DNA from: CAYUET01 sp964443875
Lineage (GTDB): Bacteria > Auribacterota > JAFGBW01
Length of the DNA: 64,000 nucleotides
Reading direction: 5' to 3'
Assembly (NCBI GenBank): GCA_964443875.1
Contig: CAYUET010000001.1
Span: forward strand, 217,179-281,178
Part shown: positions 33,866 to 43,477 of the stretch, piece by piece
Layout: each line of letters opens with the position of its first letter
How positions within the stretch are numbered: position 1 is the stretch's first letter
Notes under the pieces: model-generated
Told to the model about the DNA's origin: nothing
What the model saw: the letters and a program-made list of their open reading frames with translations, nothing else
Databases searched by the model: none
Position numbers and translations under genes: made by a program

Positions 33866-34798
33866 ATGGAAATTCCTCTTGCTCCCGTGTTAAAATCCAT
33901 CACACAAATTCTCGGCGTATTTTTAATCGGCTGGCTGGCTAGAAGAAAAAATTTCTTTCAGGAAGAGGAAATGAACCGGCTTTCCATATTTATTTCTGAC
34001 TGGCTTCTTCCCTGCCTTATTTTTTCCTCTATAGTAAAGAATTTTGAACCGCAAAGAATTCATGAATTCTGGCCTATGCCCTTCATCGGTTTTTCCATGG
34101 TGGCCCTGGGGGCACTTTTGGGAATCTATCTGAAAAAAGGGCTTACCTCCAAAGAATCCGATATACAAATCACCTTTCACCATTTTTGCGCCATCAACAA
34201 TTTCACCTTTCTCCCTATTATCATCATCCAGAATCTATTTGGGGAAGTTGCTGTGGCCCGGCTGTTTTTTCTGAATCTGGGCTGTCAGATCGGCCTGTGG
34301 ACCTTGGGTGTAGGAATATTGGGAAGGAGAAGCCTCAAAGAGGCGATAAGCAAATTTCTTTCTCCCTCCATTGTTGCGATAGTAGGCTCTCTGGCTATTT
34401 CCACTTCCGGGCTCAAGAATTATACTCCGGATATCCTTATTACAATCACTCAGTACTGCGGCTCTATGGCAGTCCCTTTGATTCTTTTAATCATCGGATC
34501 TTCTTTATATAAAGCCTCTTTAACCTATCATTTGAGAGATATCCTGTACCTCTCCGTCATCCGCCTGATTTTTCTCCCTTTTTTATTTCTCTGGGGCTTA
34601 TCTTATCTGAATCTGACGAAAGATGCACTTGTCATAGCTGTCGTTGTGGGAATCATGCCCGTTGCTTTGAGCTCAAGCGCCTTAACAAGAAGATTCGGAG
34701 GGTCTCCGCTTTTTGCTGCCTCCTCCGCTCTTTTCACCACCCTGGCTTCCATGCTCACAGTGCCTGCCTGGCTTTATCTCATCCGCTGGTTTTTATAG
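33866..34798 (+). CDS. AEC family transporter (auxin-efflux-carrier-like permease)
   Basis: The 310-residue protein has about ten membrane segments in two halves. The start (ITQILGVFLIGWLARRKNFF, then RLSIFISDWLLPCLIF) and PLILLIIGSSLYKAS are typical of the AEC family, which exports or takes up organic acids and amino acids. The substrate is unknown. Its 3' end overlaps the convergent histidine-kinase gene by 20 bases. Confidence 0.88.
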   Translation: MEIPLAPVLKSITQILGVFLIGWLARRKNFFQEEEMNRLSIFISDWLLPCLIFSSIVKNFEPQRIHEFWPMPFIGFSMVALGALLGIYLKKGLTSKESDIQITFHHFCAINNFTFLPIIIIQNLFGEVAVARLFFLNLGCQIGLWTLGVGILGRRSLKEAISKFLSPSIVAIVGSLAISTSGLKNYTPDILITITQYCGSMAVPLILLIIGSSLYKASLTYHLRDILYLSVIRLIFLPFLFLWGLSYLNLTKDALVIAVVVGIMPVALSSSALTRRFGGSPLFAASSALFTTLASMLTVPAWLYLIRWFL

Positions 34799-35909
34799 AC
34801 GGCTTAAAGCTAAAGGAAAATTCGGTCCACTCCCCTGCCTTGCTCTTTACGTCAATAAGTCCGCCTGCTTCATCCATGAATTTTTTGACAATAGTCAATC
34901 CCAGTCCGGTTCCTTCCTCTTTGCTGGTATAAAAAGGCTTAAAAAGCCCGGATAACCCTTCTTTGCTTATCCCACAGCCGGAATCCCTGACTGAAAAACC
35001 GTAGTTTTCCTTCTTTAAAAAAGAAGTAATCTGAATTGAACGGGAACCCTGCTGTTTTTTTAAAGCCTGTATGGAGTTTAAAAGAAGATTGAAGAGGAGA
35101 TCCCTCAAATGCTGCGCAGTCATGGGAAGAGTCATTTTTTCATCAATATCCTTCAAAATTTCAATTTTATATTTATTCAACTCAGAATGAAGAAGAGAAA
35201 AACAGTGATTAAGAGATTCCACAAGAAGGGCTGAAGCATTGCGGCTTTCTGTTTTTTCAAGTTTCCCGTACTGCATGATTTCTTCCATTTGTTTTTTCAC
35301 AAGAATCAATTCATCATGAGCCAGAGCTGAAAATTCATTTCGAAATTTCTCATCCTGATACTTATATGGAAAGGTCTGAAAAAAAGTCAGAGGAGCGACA
35401 AGTTTGTTTTTCATCTCATGAAAAATCTCATAGGAAATCCGTCCGTAATTATAATACTTAATCAGATGATTCATTTTTGCGTTGATTTCACAAAAATCGA
35501 TTTTCGCACCGGCATGCAGGGCCAGCATCTGGATCTTCTGAAGAATCTCCTCATCCCCGGTATTGACAAAGATAAGGGCCACGGTTTCCCTGTTCAGAAC
35601 CGTTTTACGCACTGGAACAGCGAAACGGAATTCTTCGGAAACAGAAAGATTTTCGCGAATCCTCACAGGGATATCGGCTGAATTAAACAATTGAATGCAT
35701 TGGTCCGTGGAGGTCAGCCAGTCATGAATCGTCTGGGGCCTGGATTTGGGCACTCCCTTGTTCACAAGAATCATTTTTACATTTCCCCGGGGCAGAATAT
35801 AAACAAGTCCTGCATCCAGGAAGCTGAGAACAGCGTCTTCCGTACCGGAAAAACATGCGAATTCTATTGTAAAGTCAAGCCATTCAGATTTTTTTATTTT
35901 TCCAGTCAT
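34779..35909 (-). CDS. Cytoplasmic sensor histidine kinase
   Basis: The 376-residue protein has a sensory N-terminal part (1-150, possibly GAF-like, unrecognised), a phospho-acceptor region with FHEMKNKLVAP, and a HATPase_c domain: LLFNLLLNSIQAL (N box), VRDSGCGIS, and GTGLGLTIVKKF. There is no membrane helix. It begins inside the end of the PfkB gene (26-base overlap), so the two are co-transcribed. No response regulator is adjacent. Confidence 0.85.
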   Translation of the reverse strand: MTGKIKKSEWLDFTIEFACFSGTEDAVLSFLDAGLVYILPRGNVKMILVNKGVPKSRPQTIHDWLTSTDQCIQLFNSADIPVRIRENLSVSEEFRFAVPVRKTVLNRETVALIFVNTGDEEILQKIQMLALHAGAKIDFCEINAKMNHLIKYYNYGRISYEIFHEMKNKLVAPLTFFQTFPYKYQDEKFRNEFSALAHDELILVKKQMEEIMQYGKLEKTESRNASALLVESLNHCFSLLHSELNKYKIEILKDIDEKMTLPMTAQHLRDLLFNLLLNSIQALKKQQGSRSIQITSFLKKENYGFSVRDSGCGISKEGLSGLFKPFYTSKEEGTGLGLTIVKKFMDEAGGLIDVKSKAGEWTEFSFSFKPSIKTSG

Positions 35910-37008
35910 GAATAAAGTGAACTAACTCTTTCTTTGTAGCTGATTTTGCTGTTCGTACATAAAAGCCTGAATTTGCAACCCCGGTTATAAGGCTTTCTTC
36001 AGGCGTCAACCCTAAAATCTGCCCGAAACAGAAACCGGCGTTAAAATGATCCCCCGCCCCCGTGGAAATGAGAGGATTTGCAATATAGGGGCCTTCATGA
36101 TAAAAGGTTTTATTTTCAATCGCACATACCGCGTATTTGACCGGATGAACAACGCATCCATATATTTTCAGATGTTTTGAAATCTCCAGAGCCAGAACCT
36201 GAAGTTTTTCCGGAGTTTCAGTACTGTAAGCTATATCCAGAGTTTTTCCAATCTCCGTGGATTCCTTCTCATTCAATCCGAGAATGACCCTGTAAAAAGA
36301 CTCAAAACGTGAAAGCTGACCCAGCATATTCAGAATATCCTGTTTTGAACGCTTCTGGGGATCTGCAACATCCACAAACAAAAAAGGCCTTTCCGAGGGC
36401 TTTGGACATTCGGAAAGATATCCGGATAAAAGTTTTTCAAAGATGGCAGACATATGCGGAGTCTGGGTCCAGTTCACCAAGCCCACCATTTTATGACCAT
36501 AAAAAAACTGTTTCAGATGATCCGGCTTCACATGTTTTTCAAGACAATTCCAATCCATGTCCTTCATGGCAAAACGGCCAAGCATGATTTTCCCGTCGTC
36601 GAATTCAACAGCCATGGTATGTCCGGGTTCATCGATGGAAATGTATTTAAAATCCTTATGCAGAGCGGAAAAAACATCATGAACCTTCGGATATCCCAAA
36701 GCGCCGATATAATCCACCCGGACACCCAGATGGGCAATAGAATTTCCAAGGATGGGACCGTTTCCACCAAGTTTCCACTGATTAGTGATCAGCTCAATAT
36801 TCGTGCTTTTCCCGGCAGCGGCCAGAATCCGGTTACCAAACTGAGGAATGGAGCGGATGGTCTTAAAATGTTCAGCGCTGTCTCTGGAATCCACGGCAGC
36901 AATGATTTCATCCACATATCCGTCAAAACCCAGCCCCATGCTATAAGAATCCGTAGCAAAAGAATTCAATTTTTCGGCAACCTGATCAAATAAACTCATA
37001 ACATCCAT
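35884..37008 (-). CDS. PfkB family carbohydrate kinase
   Basis: The 374-residue protein is a ribokinase-fold sugar kinase. The catalytic signature STGAGDHFNAGFCFG (Asp as base, anion hole GAGD) is near residue 325, and KLGGNGPILGNSIAHLGV matches the N-terminal substrate/lid region. The start MGLGFDGYVDEIIAAVDS at about residue 25 is less common than in ribokinases, and the protein is longer than usual. The sugar substrate cannot be called. It overlaps the following histidine-kinase gene by 26 bases. Confidence 0.85.
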   Translation of the reverse strand: MDVMSLFDQVAEKLNSFATDSYSMGLGFDGYVDEIIAAVDSRDSAEHFKTIRSIPQFGNRILAAAGKSTNIELITNQWKLGGNGPILGNSIAHLGVRVDYIGALGYPKVHDVFSALHKDFKYISIDEPGHTMAVEFDDGKIMLGRFAMKDMDWNCLEKHVKPDHLKQFFYGHKMVGLVNWTQTPHMSAIFEKLLSGYLSECPKPSERPFLFVDVADPQKRSKQDILNMLGQLSRFESFYRVILGLNEKESTEIGKTLDIAYSTETPEKLQVLALEISKHLKIYGCVVHPVKYAVCAIENKTFYHEGPYIANPLISTGAGDHFNAGFCFGQILGLTPEESLITGVANSGFYVRTAKSATKKELVHFIHDWKNKKI

Positions 37009-37077
37009 TCCTTACTGTTGTTAAAAAAAATGAGGCCGAACTATAAAAAATTTTAAATCTTAAGTCAAAGAAAAGCT

Positions 37078-37701
37078 TTATTTCCTGATCTTCATTCTTG
37101 CGACAACAGGGGGTTCTGTACTCTCCTGTTCCACAAGCTTCCAGAGGCCTGTTTCAAAAGTTCTGGCTTCCCTTTCGCACATCCGGAAGTCCTCCAGATA
37201 TTCAAAAGGAAACCACGTATAGGCATTGGCATAACCGCACTGAATCAAAAGGCGGTTAAAGAGAACATAAAAATCTTTCTTCCGCTTCTTTTTTTCCCCT
37301 TTTTTGGATAAATAAACCTCATATTCCGGAGGAAATCTGCTTAACTGCACATAGACATAAGCCAGAGTCCTCCCGTATCTATCCTGATGATTTGTCACCC
37401 GGTTGGAAGATTCATACTCAAGCTCTACCCGCCGCTTATCCAGATATTTTTTTGTAAAGGCTGAGGCCCTTAACCCGAGCTCCCGGATAGCGGCTATATC
37501 CTGCCCTGAACGTGCGGAGTCCCTGTAAAGCTTTTGGGAAACATGTAGTTCAGGGGTATCCACGCCGATTAAGCGGACTTTTCGTCCGTCCTCGAGCTCA
37601 AGAGTGTCCCCATCCACAACCCTTTTAACATAGACCGATTCAGAGCAGGCAAATAACTCAAGAAAAAAAACCAGCAGAATCCAGAAACTCTTAATCCTCA
37701 T
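37078..37701 (-). CDS. Thermonuclease (SNase-like) family lipoprotein
   Basis: The 207-residue protein begins with a signal sequence ending in LELFACSES, where the Cys may be lipidated. The SNase fold follows: RVVDGDTLELEDGRKVRLIG, VDTPELH, and DRYGRTLAYVYVQL, holding the Asp, Arg and Glu-type catalytic positions of staphylococcal nuclease. Insertion of a Lys-rich stretch (KKGEKKKRKKD) is seen. It is probably a cell-surface or periplasmic nuclease. It is 21 bases after smc. Confidence 0.82.
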   Translation of the reverse strand: MRIKSFWILLVFFLELFACSESVYVKRVVDGDTLELEDGRKVRLIGVDTPELHVSQKLYRDSARSGQDIAAIRELGLRASAFTKKYLDKRRVELEYESSNRVTNHQDRYGRTLAYVYVQLSRFPPEYEVYLSKKGEKKKRKKDFYVLFNRLLIQCGYANAYTWFPFEYLEDFRMCEREARTFETGLWKLVEQESTEPPVVARMKIRK

Positions 37702-37722
37702 GATAAATGAATCCTGAAAAAA

Positions 37723-40700
37723 TTATTCAGAAGCAGAATCTGAATAGGTTTCAATCGCCTCGGCAATTTTAACCGGTTCAGAAAGAGAAGAGAGCTGTTC
37801 CTCAGGCACAATTTCCCGGATCCGTGATTCTGTCCGCGATTCCCGATGAATTTCCACCCCGGTTTCAGAAGAGGAATCGGACTTTATTTCCTGGAGAACC
37901 TCTGTCATCCGGTTCACAGAAACCGGAGCCTCTTCAGGCGCCGGCTGAGGAACAGGAAGATCAAACAAAACCGGTTTGATATCCGGAAGGTTCAACTGAC
38001 TTAATTCATCATCCTCTTTGAGCTGAATAATTCCTTTGATCTTGGGAATCTTGTTGCTGGATTCAGGCTCAATCAGAAGGTGATCCAGATTATCATCAAT
38101 AAATTTCACGGAAATAAGTTTGGACACTCCCTTTTCCGGCTGAGTGACCCCGTATAAAAGATCGGCAATCTTAATGCTCTTCTTATTGTGGGTAATCACA
38201 ATAAACTGGGTGGATCCACTGAAAGATTTAAGCATTTTCGTGAAACGATTGATATTGGATTCATCCAGAGGAGCATCCAACTCATCCACAATACAGAACG
38301 GAGAAGCCTTGACCTTAAATAAGGCAAACAAAAGTGCCGTAGCGGTCAGACATTTCTCACCTCCTGAAAGCAGCGAAATGGTCTGTGGATGTTTACCGGA
38401 AGGCCTCGCAACGATTTCCACTCCGGCTTCAAGCATGTCTTCATTATCAATAAGTTTCAATTCCGCTTTTCCGCCTTCAAAAAGCTCAACAAAAATATCG
38501 TTGAAATAAACCTTAACCTTTTCAAAAGTTTCCTGAAAGAGCTGGCTCGCCGTGGTATTAATTCTCAAAATAACATCATTGAGCTGGCCTTTGGCTGCAT
38601 TCAGATCCTTTTCCTGGGTTACCAGGAAGGTATGGCGTTCCTGCAATTTCTCAAGTTCTTCTATTGCCGCCAGGTTCACCTGGCCGAGATTTTTTATAAT
38701 CTCTTCTATTTCACTGATTCTGGCAGGAACTTCTTCCCAGGAAATTTTCACTTCATCAAATTTGGATTCCAGATTTTCAATCCTGACCTGGTATTTCGCA
38801 TAGATATATTCGCGCTGCCCGTTCATTTTACCTTCTGTTTCAGCCACTCCCACCTTGAGATAAGTAATCCTGTTTTGAATGGCCTCCACTTCCGCCTGAA
38901 CATTTTTACGATTTTCATCAAAAGTCTGAATCAAAGCTTTCAGGGAACTGATTTTTTCTAAAACAGCTTCAAGCTCAACCGTTACCTTTTCATCTTCAAA
39001 GGAAAGTGCCTGGATCTGCCCCTCTGAACCCTGAATTTCCTGTTTCAGATGCTCCATGATCTTTTGCTGCTCACTCTGGTTATTATCCAGACCTTTGAGC
39101 CAGTTTTTCCGCTCTTCCATTTCTTTTTTTAATTCACGGATTCTGGATTCAATAGTCTCAAGCTTTTCCATGGAATTGGAAAATTCGGATTTTTCCCTGG
39201 CCCAGTTTTCTTTCTGCTCAGTTAAACGGTTGTAAGACAGTTCCAGTTCTTTTTCATAATTTAAAATGGATTCCTTGATGGAATTATCCGCACTCGAAGA
39301 TTCCTGAAGGGTATCTGCGGAAATTTTTCTTTTCTCAAGAATCTCTGTTTTACGCTGCTGGGCTTTTTCAATTTCAGCATACAGAAGTTCAAAACGTTTC
39401 TGAATGGCTTCTCTCTGAAACTGAGCATTCTGCATATCTTTTTCAGCATGCTGAACATCCGAAGCAAAGGTGGTCCTGTCAATTTTCAACTTTTCAAATT
39501 CACCCAGAACACGGTCAATGGTGGTTCTCAATTGATTACGATTCTCATTGCATCGGATCAGGGAATCACGAAGCTGAGCCACCGACTGTTCAAGTTCATC
39601 TATTTCATTTTCTCTTGAAAAGATGCCTTTGACCGAAGTTTTGATTTCCCCTCCGGTAATGGCACCGGAACCTGAAAGCATTTCTCCTTCAAGGGTGATC
39701 AGATTAAAACCTTTGATCCCCTGCCTCATGAGACCGATACCGTCATCAATATTTCTGACCACAAGATAATTCCCAAGTAAAGAATCCAGAACCCCGTTGA
39801 ATCTTGCGTCAAAATCAATAAACTCAAGCATTTTTCCGATAATTCTGCTATCCGAGGGAATATTTAAGGAATGTTCTCTGGAATGGATCAAATCCAGAGG
39901 CAGAAAGGTAACCCTTCCCAGACGATATTGTTTTAAAAAATTAATGGCCTGCTTGGCATCTTCACCCTTTTCAACAATAATATTCTGAATCCTGGCGCCT
40001 AAGGCGGCTTCTGCTGCAACTTCATAGCCGGGTTTGACTTTCAGGATGTCCGGAAGAACCCCGACTATTCCGGACCAGGTCTCAGGCTCATCCTTCTTTT
40101 TCATCATAATGGCCTTAACGCCGGACAAAAAGCCCTCATACGAACTCTTCAAATCTTCCAAAGCCTTTTTTCTGGAACTTTTCTCCGTTAATTCAGAAGA
40201 AAACCTCATCATCGAGGATTCAAGATCTGTCAGGGATTTCTGAGAATGTTTATATTCCTCTTCCTTCTTAACCAGATTCTGGCTTATGGTTTCAAGATCG
40301 GATTTCAACTGACTTAACTTATCCCGGCTCATGGCCAGCTGATCGTCTTCAAAATTCAGATTCAGCTGCAGGTCACTTAATTCGTCGGACTGTTTTTCAA
40401 TCTGCTGATCCAGATTTTTTTCAAGGATTTCATACTCAATCAGCTTGTTTTGCGCTTCTGTGGATTTACTCTTAAGATCCTCAAGCTGCTGTTTGAATTC
40501 CTGAATAAAACGCTTTCTGTCTTCAATTTCCTGGGAAATCCGGGTTACAATCCCCCCGCGTTCGTCCATTTCGCCCTGTTTTTTTCCGACAATCTCCTGA
40601 AGAGAAGCTTTCTGATTGGAATAATCCACAAACATCTGCTCCAGTTCATTGAATTTCTGCTCATGAACCTCGCGCCCGGAATTCTCATCTGCCATACGTG

Positions 40701-41646
40701 ATTCAATATCCTGAATCCGGGACTTTTTAAACTCAATGGCCTGCCTGACCTGATTCAACTGATTGTCCAAATCAAATTTTCTTTCAGTAAGGGATTTTTC
40801 CTGTTGATTATAGGAAGTAAGCTCTTCTGATTCTTTTTGAAAACTGGCTTCCTGCTCTGCATAAACAGACTTAATCTGTTCAATTTTTAATCCGGAATTC
40901 TGCAGCTCATCTTTAGATGATTGTATGCTTTTTTCATATTCAAGGTATTGACGCAAAGTATTCTGACCATCTAAAAACTGAAGCTCTGAATTCAATTTTT
41001 TATAGCGTTTAGCCTTGGCAGCCTGGCGTCCCATGCTTCCGATCTGAACATTCAACTCATTGATAATATCGCCCAGACGGAGCAGATTATCTTCAGCGTA
41101 TTTTAATTTTCTTTCAGCTTCTTTCTTTTTAACTTTAAACTTGGTAATGCCGGCGGCTTCTTCAAATATTTCTCTTCTTTCAAGCGGTTTAGCATTGATA
41201 ATCCAGTCCATTTCCCCTTGTTCTATGATGGAATAAGTTGAAGTGCCTATCCCGGTATCCATGAAAAGCTGATGAACATCCTTCAATCTGCAAATAGTCT
41301 TATTAATCAAATACTGGCTTTCTCCATTTCTGAAAAGCCGGCGTGTAATGGAAACTTCATTAAAATCAATAGGCAGCTTGCCTGATGTATTATCAAAAGT
41401 AAGGGAAACTTCAGCCATTCCTAAAGGCTTTCTTGAATCACAGCCATTAAAAATCACATCTTCATTTTTCCCGCCTCTTAAAACCTTAATGCTTTGTTCA
41501 CCTAAAACCCAACGGACAGCGTCCACCACATTGCTTTTTCCGCAGCCATTAGGCCCTACAAGAGCAGTAATTCCCTGATTCAAAACCATATCAACCCGAT
41601 CAGCAAAGGATTTGAATCCTATAATAGTGATTTTCTTTAAAATCAT
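37723..41646 (-). CDS. smc: Chromosome segregation ATPase SMC, with extended C-terminal tail
   Basis: SMC is the ATPase of bacterial condensin. The 1307-residue protein has the Walker A GPNGCGKSN at residue 32, long coiled coils (about 170-500 and 680-1015), the hinge (about 515-665; GALLSGSG-type Gly-rich part at GEMLSGSGAITGG), the signature LLSGGEKCLTATALL and Walker B CIVDELDAPLDESN. The normal SMC end is near residue 1185; about 120 further residues form an acidic, Pro- and Ser-rich tail. ScpA and ScpB are not in the window. GGAGATTCA precedes the ATG. Confidence 0.95.
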   Translation of the reverse strand: MILKKITIIGFKSFADRVDMVLNQGITALVGPNGCGKSNVVDAVRWVLGEQSIKVLRGGKNEDVIFNGCDSRKPLGMAEVSLTFDNTSGKLPIDFNEVSITRRLFRNGESQYLINKTICRLKDVHQLFMDTGIGTSTYSIIEQGEMDWIINAKPLERREIFEEAAGITKFKVKKKEAERKLKYAEDNLLRLGDIINELNVQIGSMGRQAAKAKRYKKLNSELQFLDGQNTLRQYLEYEKSIQSSKDELQNSGLKIEQIKSVYAEQEASFQKESEELTSYNQQEKSLTERKFDLDNQLNQVRQAIEFKKSRIQDIESRMADENSGREVHEQKFNELEQMFVDYSNQKASLQEIVGKKQGEMDERGGIVTRISQEIEDRKRFIQEFKQQLEDLKSKSTEAQNKLIEYEILEKNLDQQIEKQSDELSDLQLNLNFEDDQLAMSRDKLSQLKSDLETISQNLVKKEEEYKHSQKSLTDLESSMMRFSSELTEKSSRKKALEDLKSSYEGFLSGVKAIMMKKKDEPETWSGIVGVLPDILKVKPGYEVAAEAALGARIQNIIVEKGEDAKQAINFLKQYRLGRVTFLPLDLIHSREHSLNIPSDSRIIGKMLEFIDFDARFNGVLDSLLGNYLVVRNIDDGIGLMRQGIKGFNLITLEGEMLSGSGAITGGEIKTSVKGIFSRENEIDELEQSVAQLRDSLIRCNENRNQLRTTIDRVLGEFEKLKIDRTTFASDVQHAEKDMQNAQFQREAIQKRFELLYAEIEKAQQRKTEILEKRKISADTLQESSSADNSIKESILNYEKELELSYNRLTEQKENWAREKSEFSNSMEKLETIESRIRELKKEMEERKNWLKGLDNNQSEQQKIMEHLKQEIQGSEGQIQALSFEDEKVTVELEAVLEKISSLKALIQTFDENRKNVQAEVEAIQNRITYLKVGVAETEGKMNGQREYIYAKYQVRIENLESKFDEVKISWEEVPARISEIEEIIKNLGQVNLAAIEELEKLQERHTFLVTQEKDLNAAKGQLNDVILRINTTASQLFQETFEKVKVYFNDIFVELFEGGKAELKLIDNEDMLEAGVEIVARPSGKHPQTISLLSGGEKCLTATALLFALFKVKASPFCIVDELDAPLDESNINRFTKMLKSFSGSTQFIVITHNKKSIKIADLLYGVTQPEKGVSKLISVKFIDDNLDHLLIEPESSNKIPKIKGIIQLKEDDELSQLNLPDIKPVLFDLPVPQPAPEEAPVSVNRMTEVLQEIKSDSSSETGVEIHRESRTESRIREIVPEEQLSSLSEPVKIAEAIETYSDSASE

Positions 41647-41668
41647 TGAATCTCCTATTAGTTACGAA

Positions 41669-41717
41669 GGTTGATTTAAAGTTAATTATTAACTTAAGAG
41701 TTTACTTTAAGTCAACC
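41669..41717. repeat. Long inverted repeat in the smc upstream region
   Basis: GGTTGATTTAAAGT (41669-41682) and ACTTTAAGTCAACC (41704-41717) are inverted repeats over 14 bases with one mismatch; the 21-base loop itself contains inner self-complementary bases. It lies 23 bases upstream of smc, just after the end of uvrC, and may be an operator or RNA hairpin in the smc leader. Confidence 0.5.
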
Positions 41718-41770
41718 TGAATTGTCAATTAAGATTTTTATAGGCATGAAAAAATAATAACTTGAATAGG

Positions 41771-43438
41771 TTAACTATTAAAAATTCTTTTCTGCCGCTT
41801 TGCAAGGTGAAACTTCACGGCAAACCGATGAGCTTCATCCCGGATCTGCATGATTTTTAATAGAACAGGATCATTATGTTTTAACGGCAAAGGATTTTTT
41901 CTGCCGATAGTATAGACACTGTCCAAGGAAGATTTGGAATGATTTTCCTTGGCAATTCCCGCCCCGGATACAGAAAGATTATTTTCTTTTAATACCCTTT
42001 CAAGAACAGAAACCTGCCCCAATCCTCCATCCACTATAATCAAATCAGGCAAATCGTCCTGTTCTTTCCCTCTTTTCACCCTTCTTGTCAAGACCTCATA
42101 TAAACTTAAATAATCATCACTGATAACCGTAATACGGATATGATAACGCCTGTACGCTTTCTTAAAGGGCCTGAAATTCTTAAAGACAACTTTTACTCCG
42201 ACAATATCTTTTCCCGAGGAATGGGAAATATCATAGCATTCCATGGTATAAACCGGTTGAGAAAGGTTTAATTTTTCTTTAAAATCAAAAGCCAGAGCCT
42301 CTATCTGAGACTGATTTTTCTTCTGATTAAGACAATTCATCTGCGCATTTTTTTGAGCCATTCGCACAACATCAGACTTTTTTCCCTTTTTAGGCACCAG
42401 TATCTGACAGGAAGCTCCCTTACGCTGGCTTAAAATTTCCTCCAAAAGCGAGCAATCTTCCGGAAGTAAAGGAAGCCAGATCTCAGAGGGTATCCTTACA
42501 GGATCCTGATAATAAAGATCCAGAAACTGCCTTAAAAGCTCCTCCATAGTTCCATTTTTATCTTTAAAAAACTCATGATCAGAACTGATAATCTTTCCGA
42601 AACGTATAATCAGAATCTGAAAATAAACCTCACTCCCTTCCATATGCCAGCCGATAACATCTGCATTTTCCACAAAACCAGTGACTTCAGATTTTGTATC
42701 CCGGATGGTTTTAATGGCTTCATACTTTTCCAAATACTCCTGAGCCTTTTCATATTCGAGAGACTTTGAAAAAAAATTCATTCTTTCCTTCATGTACTGC
42801 AAAGCAATATCATTATGACCATTTAAACATTCTACCGCCTGCTGAACCGACTTAAGATATTCCTCCTTACTGATAAAATCCGAGCAGGGAGCAGAACAGT
42901 GCTTGATATGATATTTCATGCAGGGACGATTAGTCTTTTTCCTCCTTTTGAATTCTGATTCCGAACAATCCCGGATTCTGAAAATAGCCAGAATCTGTCT
43001 TAAGGCAACTTTTACATCCCCGGCATCACAATATGGCCCGAAATAGAGATTTTTTTTATCCGGTGTATAATTTCGGACTGTAACAATTTTCGGGAATTCT
43101 TCTTCAAGACAAAATTTAATACTTTTATAGGTCTTATCATCCTTTAAACAGATATTAAATTCCGGTTTTGTCTCTTTGATGAGATTATTTTCAAGAATCA
43201 AGGCTTCTTTTTCCGAAGAAGTGACCAAAAAACGAAAATCATGAACCAGAGACATAAGCTTTGGAATCTGCGGACGGTTATCTCTGCCCGGCCAAAAATA
43301 ACTCTTAACCCGGTTGGATAAATTTTTTGCTTTTCCCACATAAAGCACCTTCCCCCGGACATCCAGAAAGGAATAAACCCCGGGGTTTTCAGGAAGAGAA
43401 AAAATTCGTTCTTTTAATACATTATTTTCAGGAACCAT
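41771..43438 (-). CDS. uvrC: Excinuclease ABC subunit C (UvrC), lacking the C-terminal HhH domain
   Basis: UvrC makes both cuts around a DNA lesion in nucleotide excision repair. The 555-residue protein has the GIY-YIG nuclease (PGVYSFLDVRGKVLYVGKA), the Cys-rich domain (CMKYHIKHCSAPC), the UVR motif (about residue 205-235) and the RNase-H-like C-terminal nuclease with ECYDISHSSG, IIVDGGLGQ and RDEAHRFAV. Usual UvrC has about 50 more residues with tandem helix-hairpin-helix motifs; here the protein stops 12 residues after the HRFAV His. I found no frameshifted HhH coding downstream. Confidence 0.93.
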   Translation of the reverse strand: MVPENNVLKERIFSLPENPGVYSFLDVRGKVLYVGKAKNLSNRVKSYFWPGRDNRPQIPKLMSLVHDFRFLVTSSEKEALILENNLIKETKPEFNICLKDDKTYKSIKFCLEEEFPKIVTVRNYTPDKKNLYFGPYCDAGDVKVALRQILAIFRIRDCSESEFKRRKKTNRPCMKYHIKHCSAPCSDFISKEEYLKSVQQAVECLNGHNDIALQYMKERMNFFSKSLEYEKAQEYLEKYEAIKTIRDTKSEVTGFVENADVIGWHMEGSEVYFQILIIRFGKIISSDHEFFKDKNGTMEELLRQFLDLYYQDPVRIPSEIWLPLLPEDCSLLEEILSQRKGASCQILVPKKGKKSDVVRMAQKNAQMNCLNQKKNQSQIEALAFDFKEKLNLSQPVYTMECYDISHSSGKDIVGVKVVFKNFRPFKKAYRRYHIRITVISDDYLSLYEVLTRRVKRGKEQDDLPDLIIVDGGLGQVSVLERVLKENNLSVSGAGIAKENHSKSSLDSVYTIGRKNPLPLKHNDPVLLKIMQIRDEAHRFAVKFHLAKRQKRIFNS

Positions 43439-43477
43439 ATATTTTAAATAGAATTTCCATATTTGGAAGCACTCCGG

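Noticed and set aside
38389..38961. Plus-strand ORF of 190 codons
   Set aside because: Antisense of the SMC coiled coil, a known source of long spurious frames.
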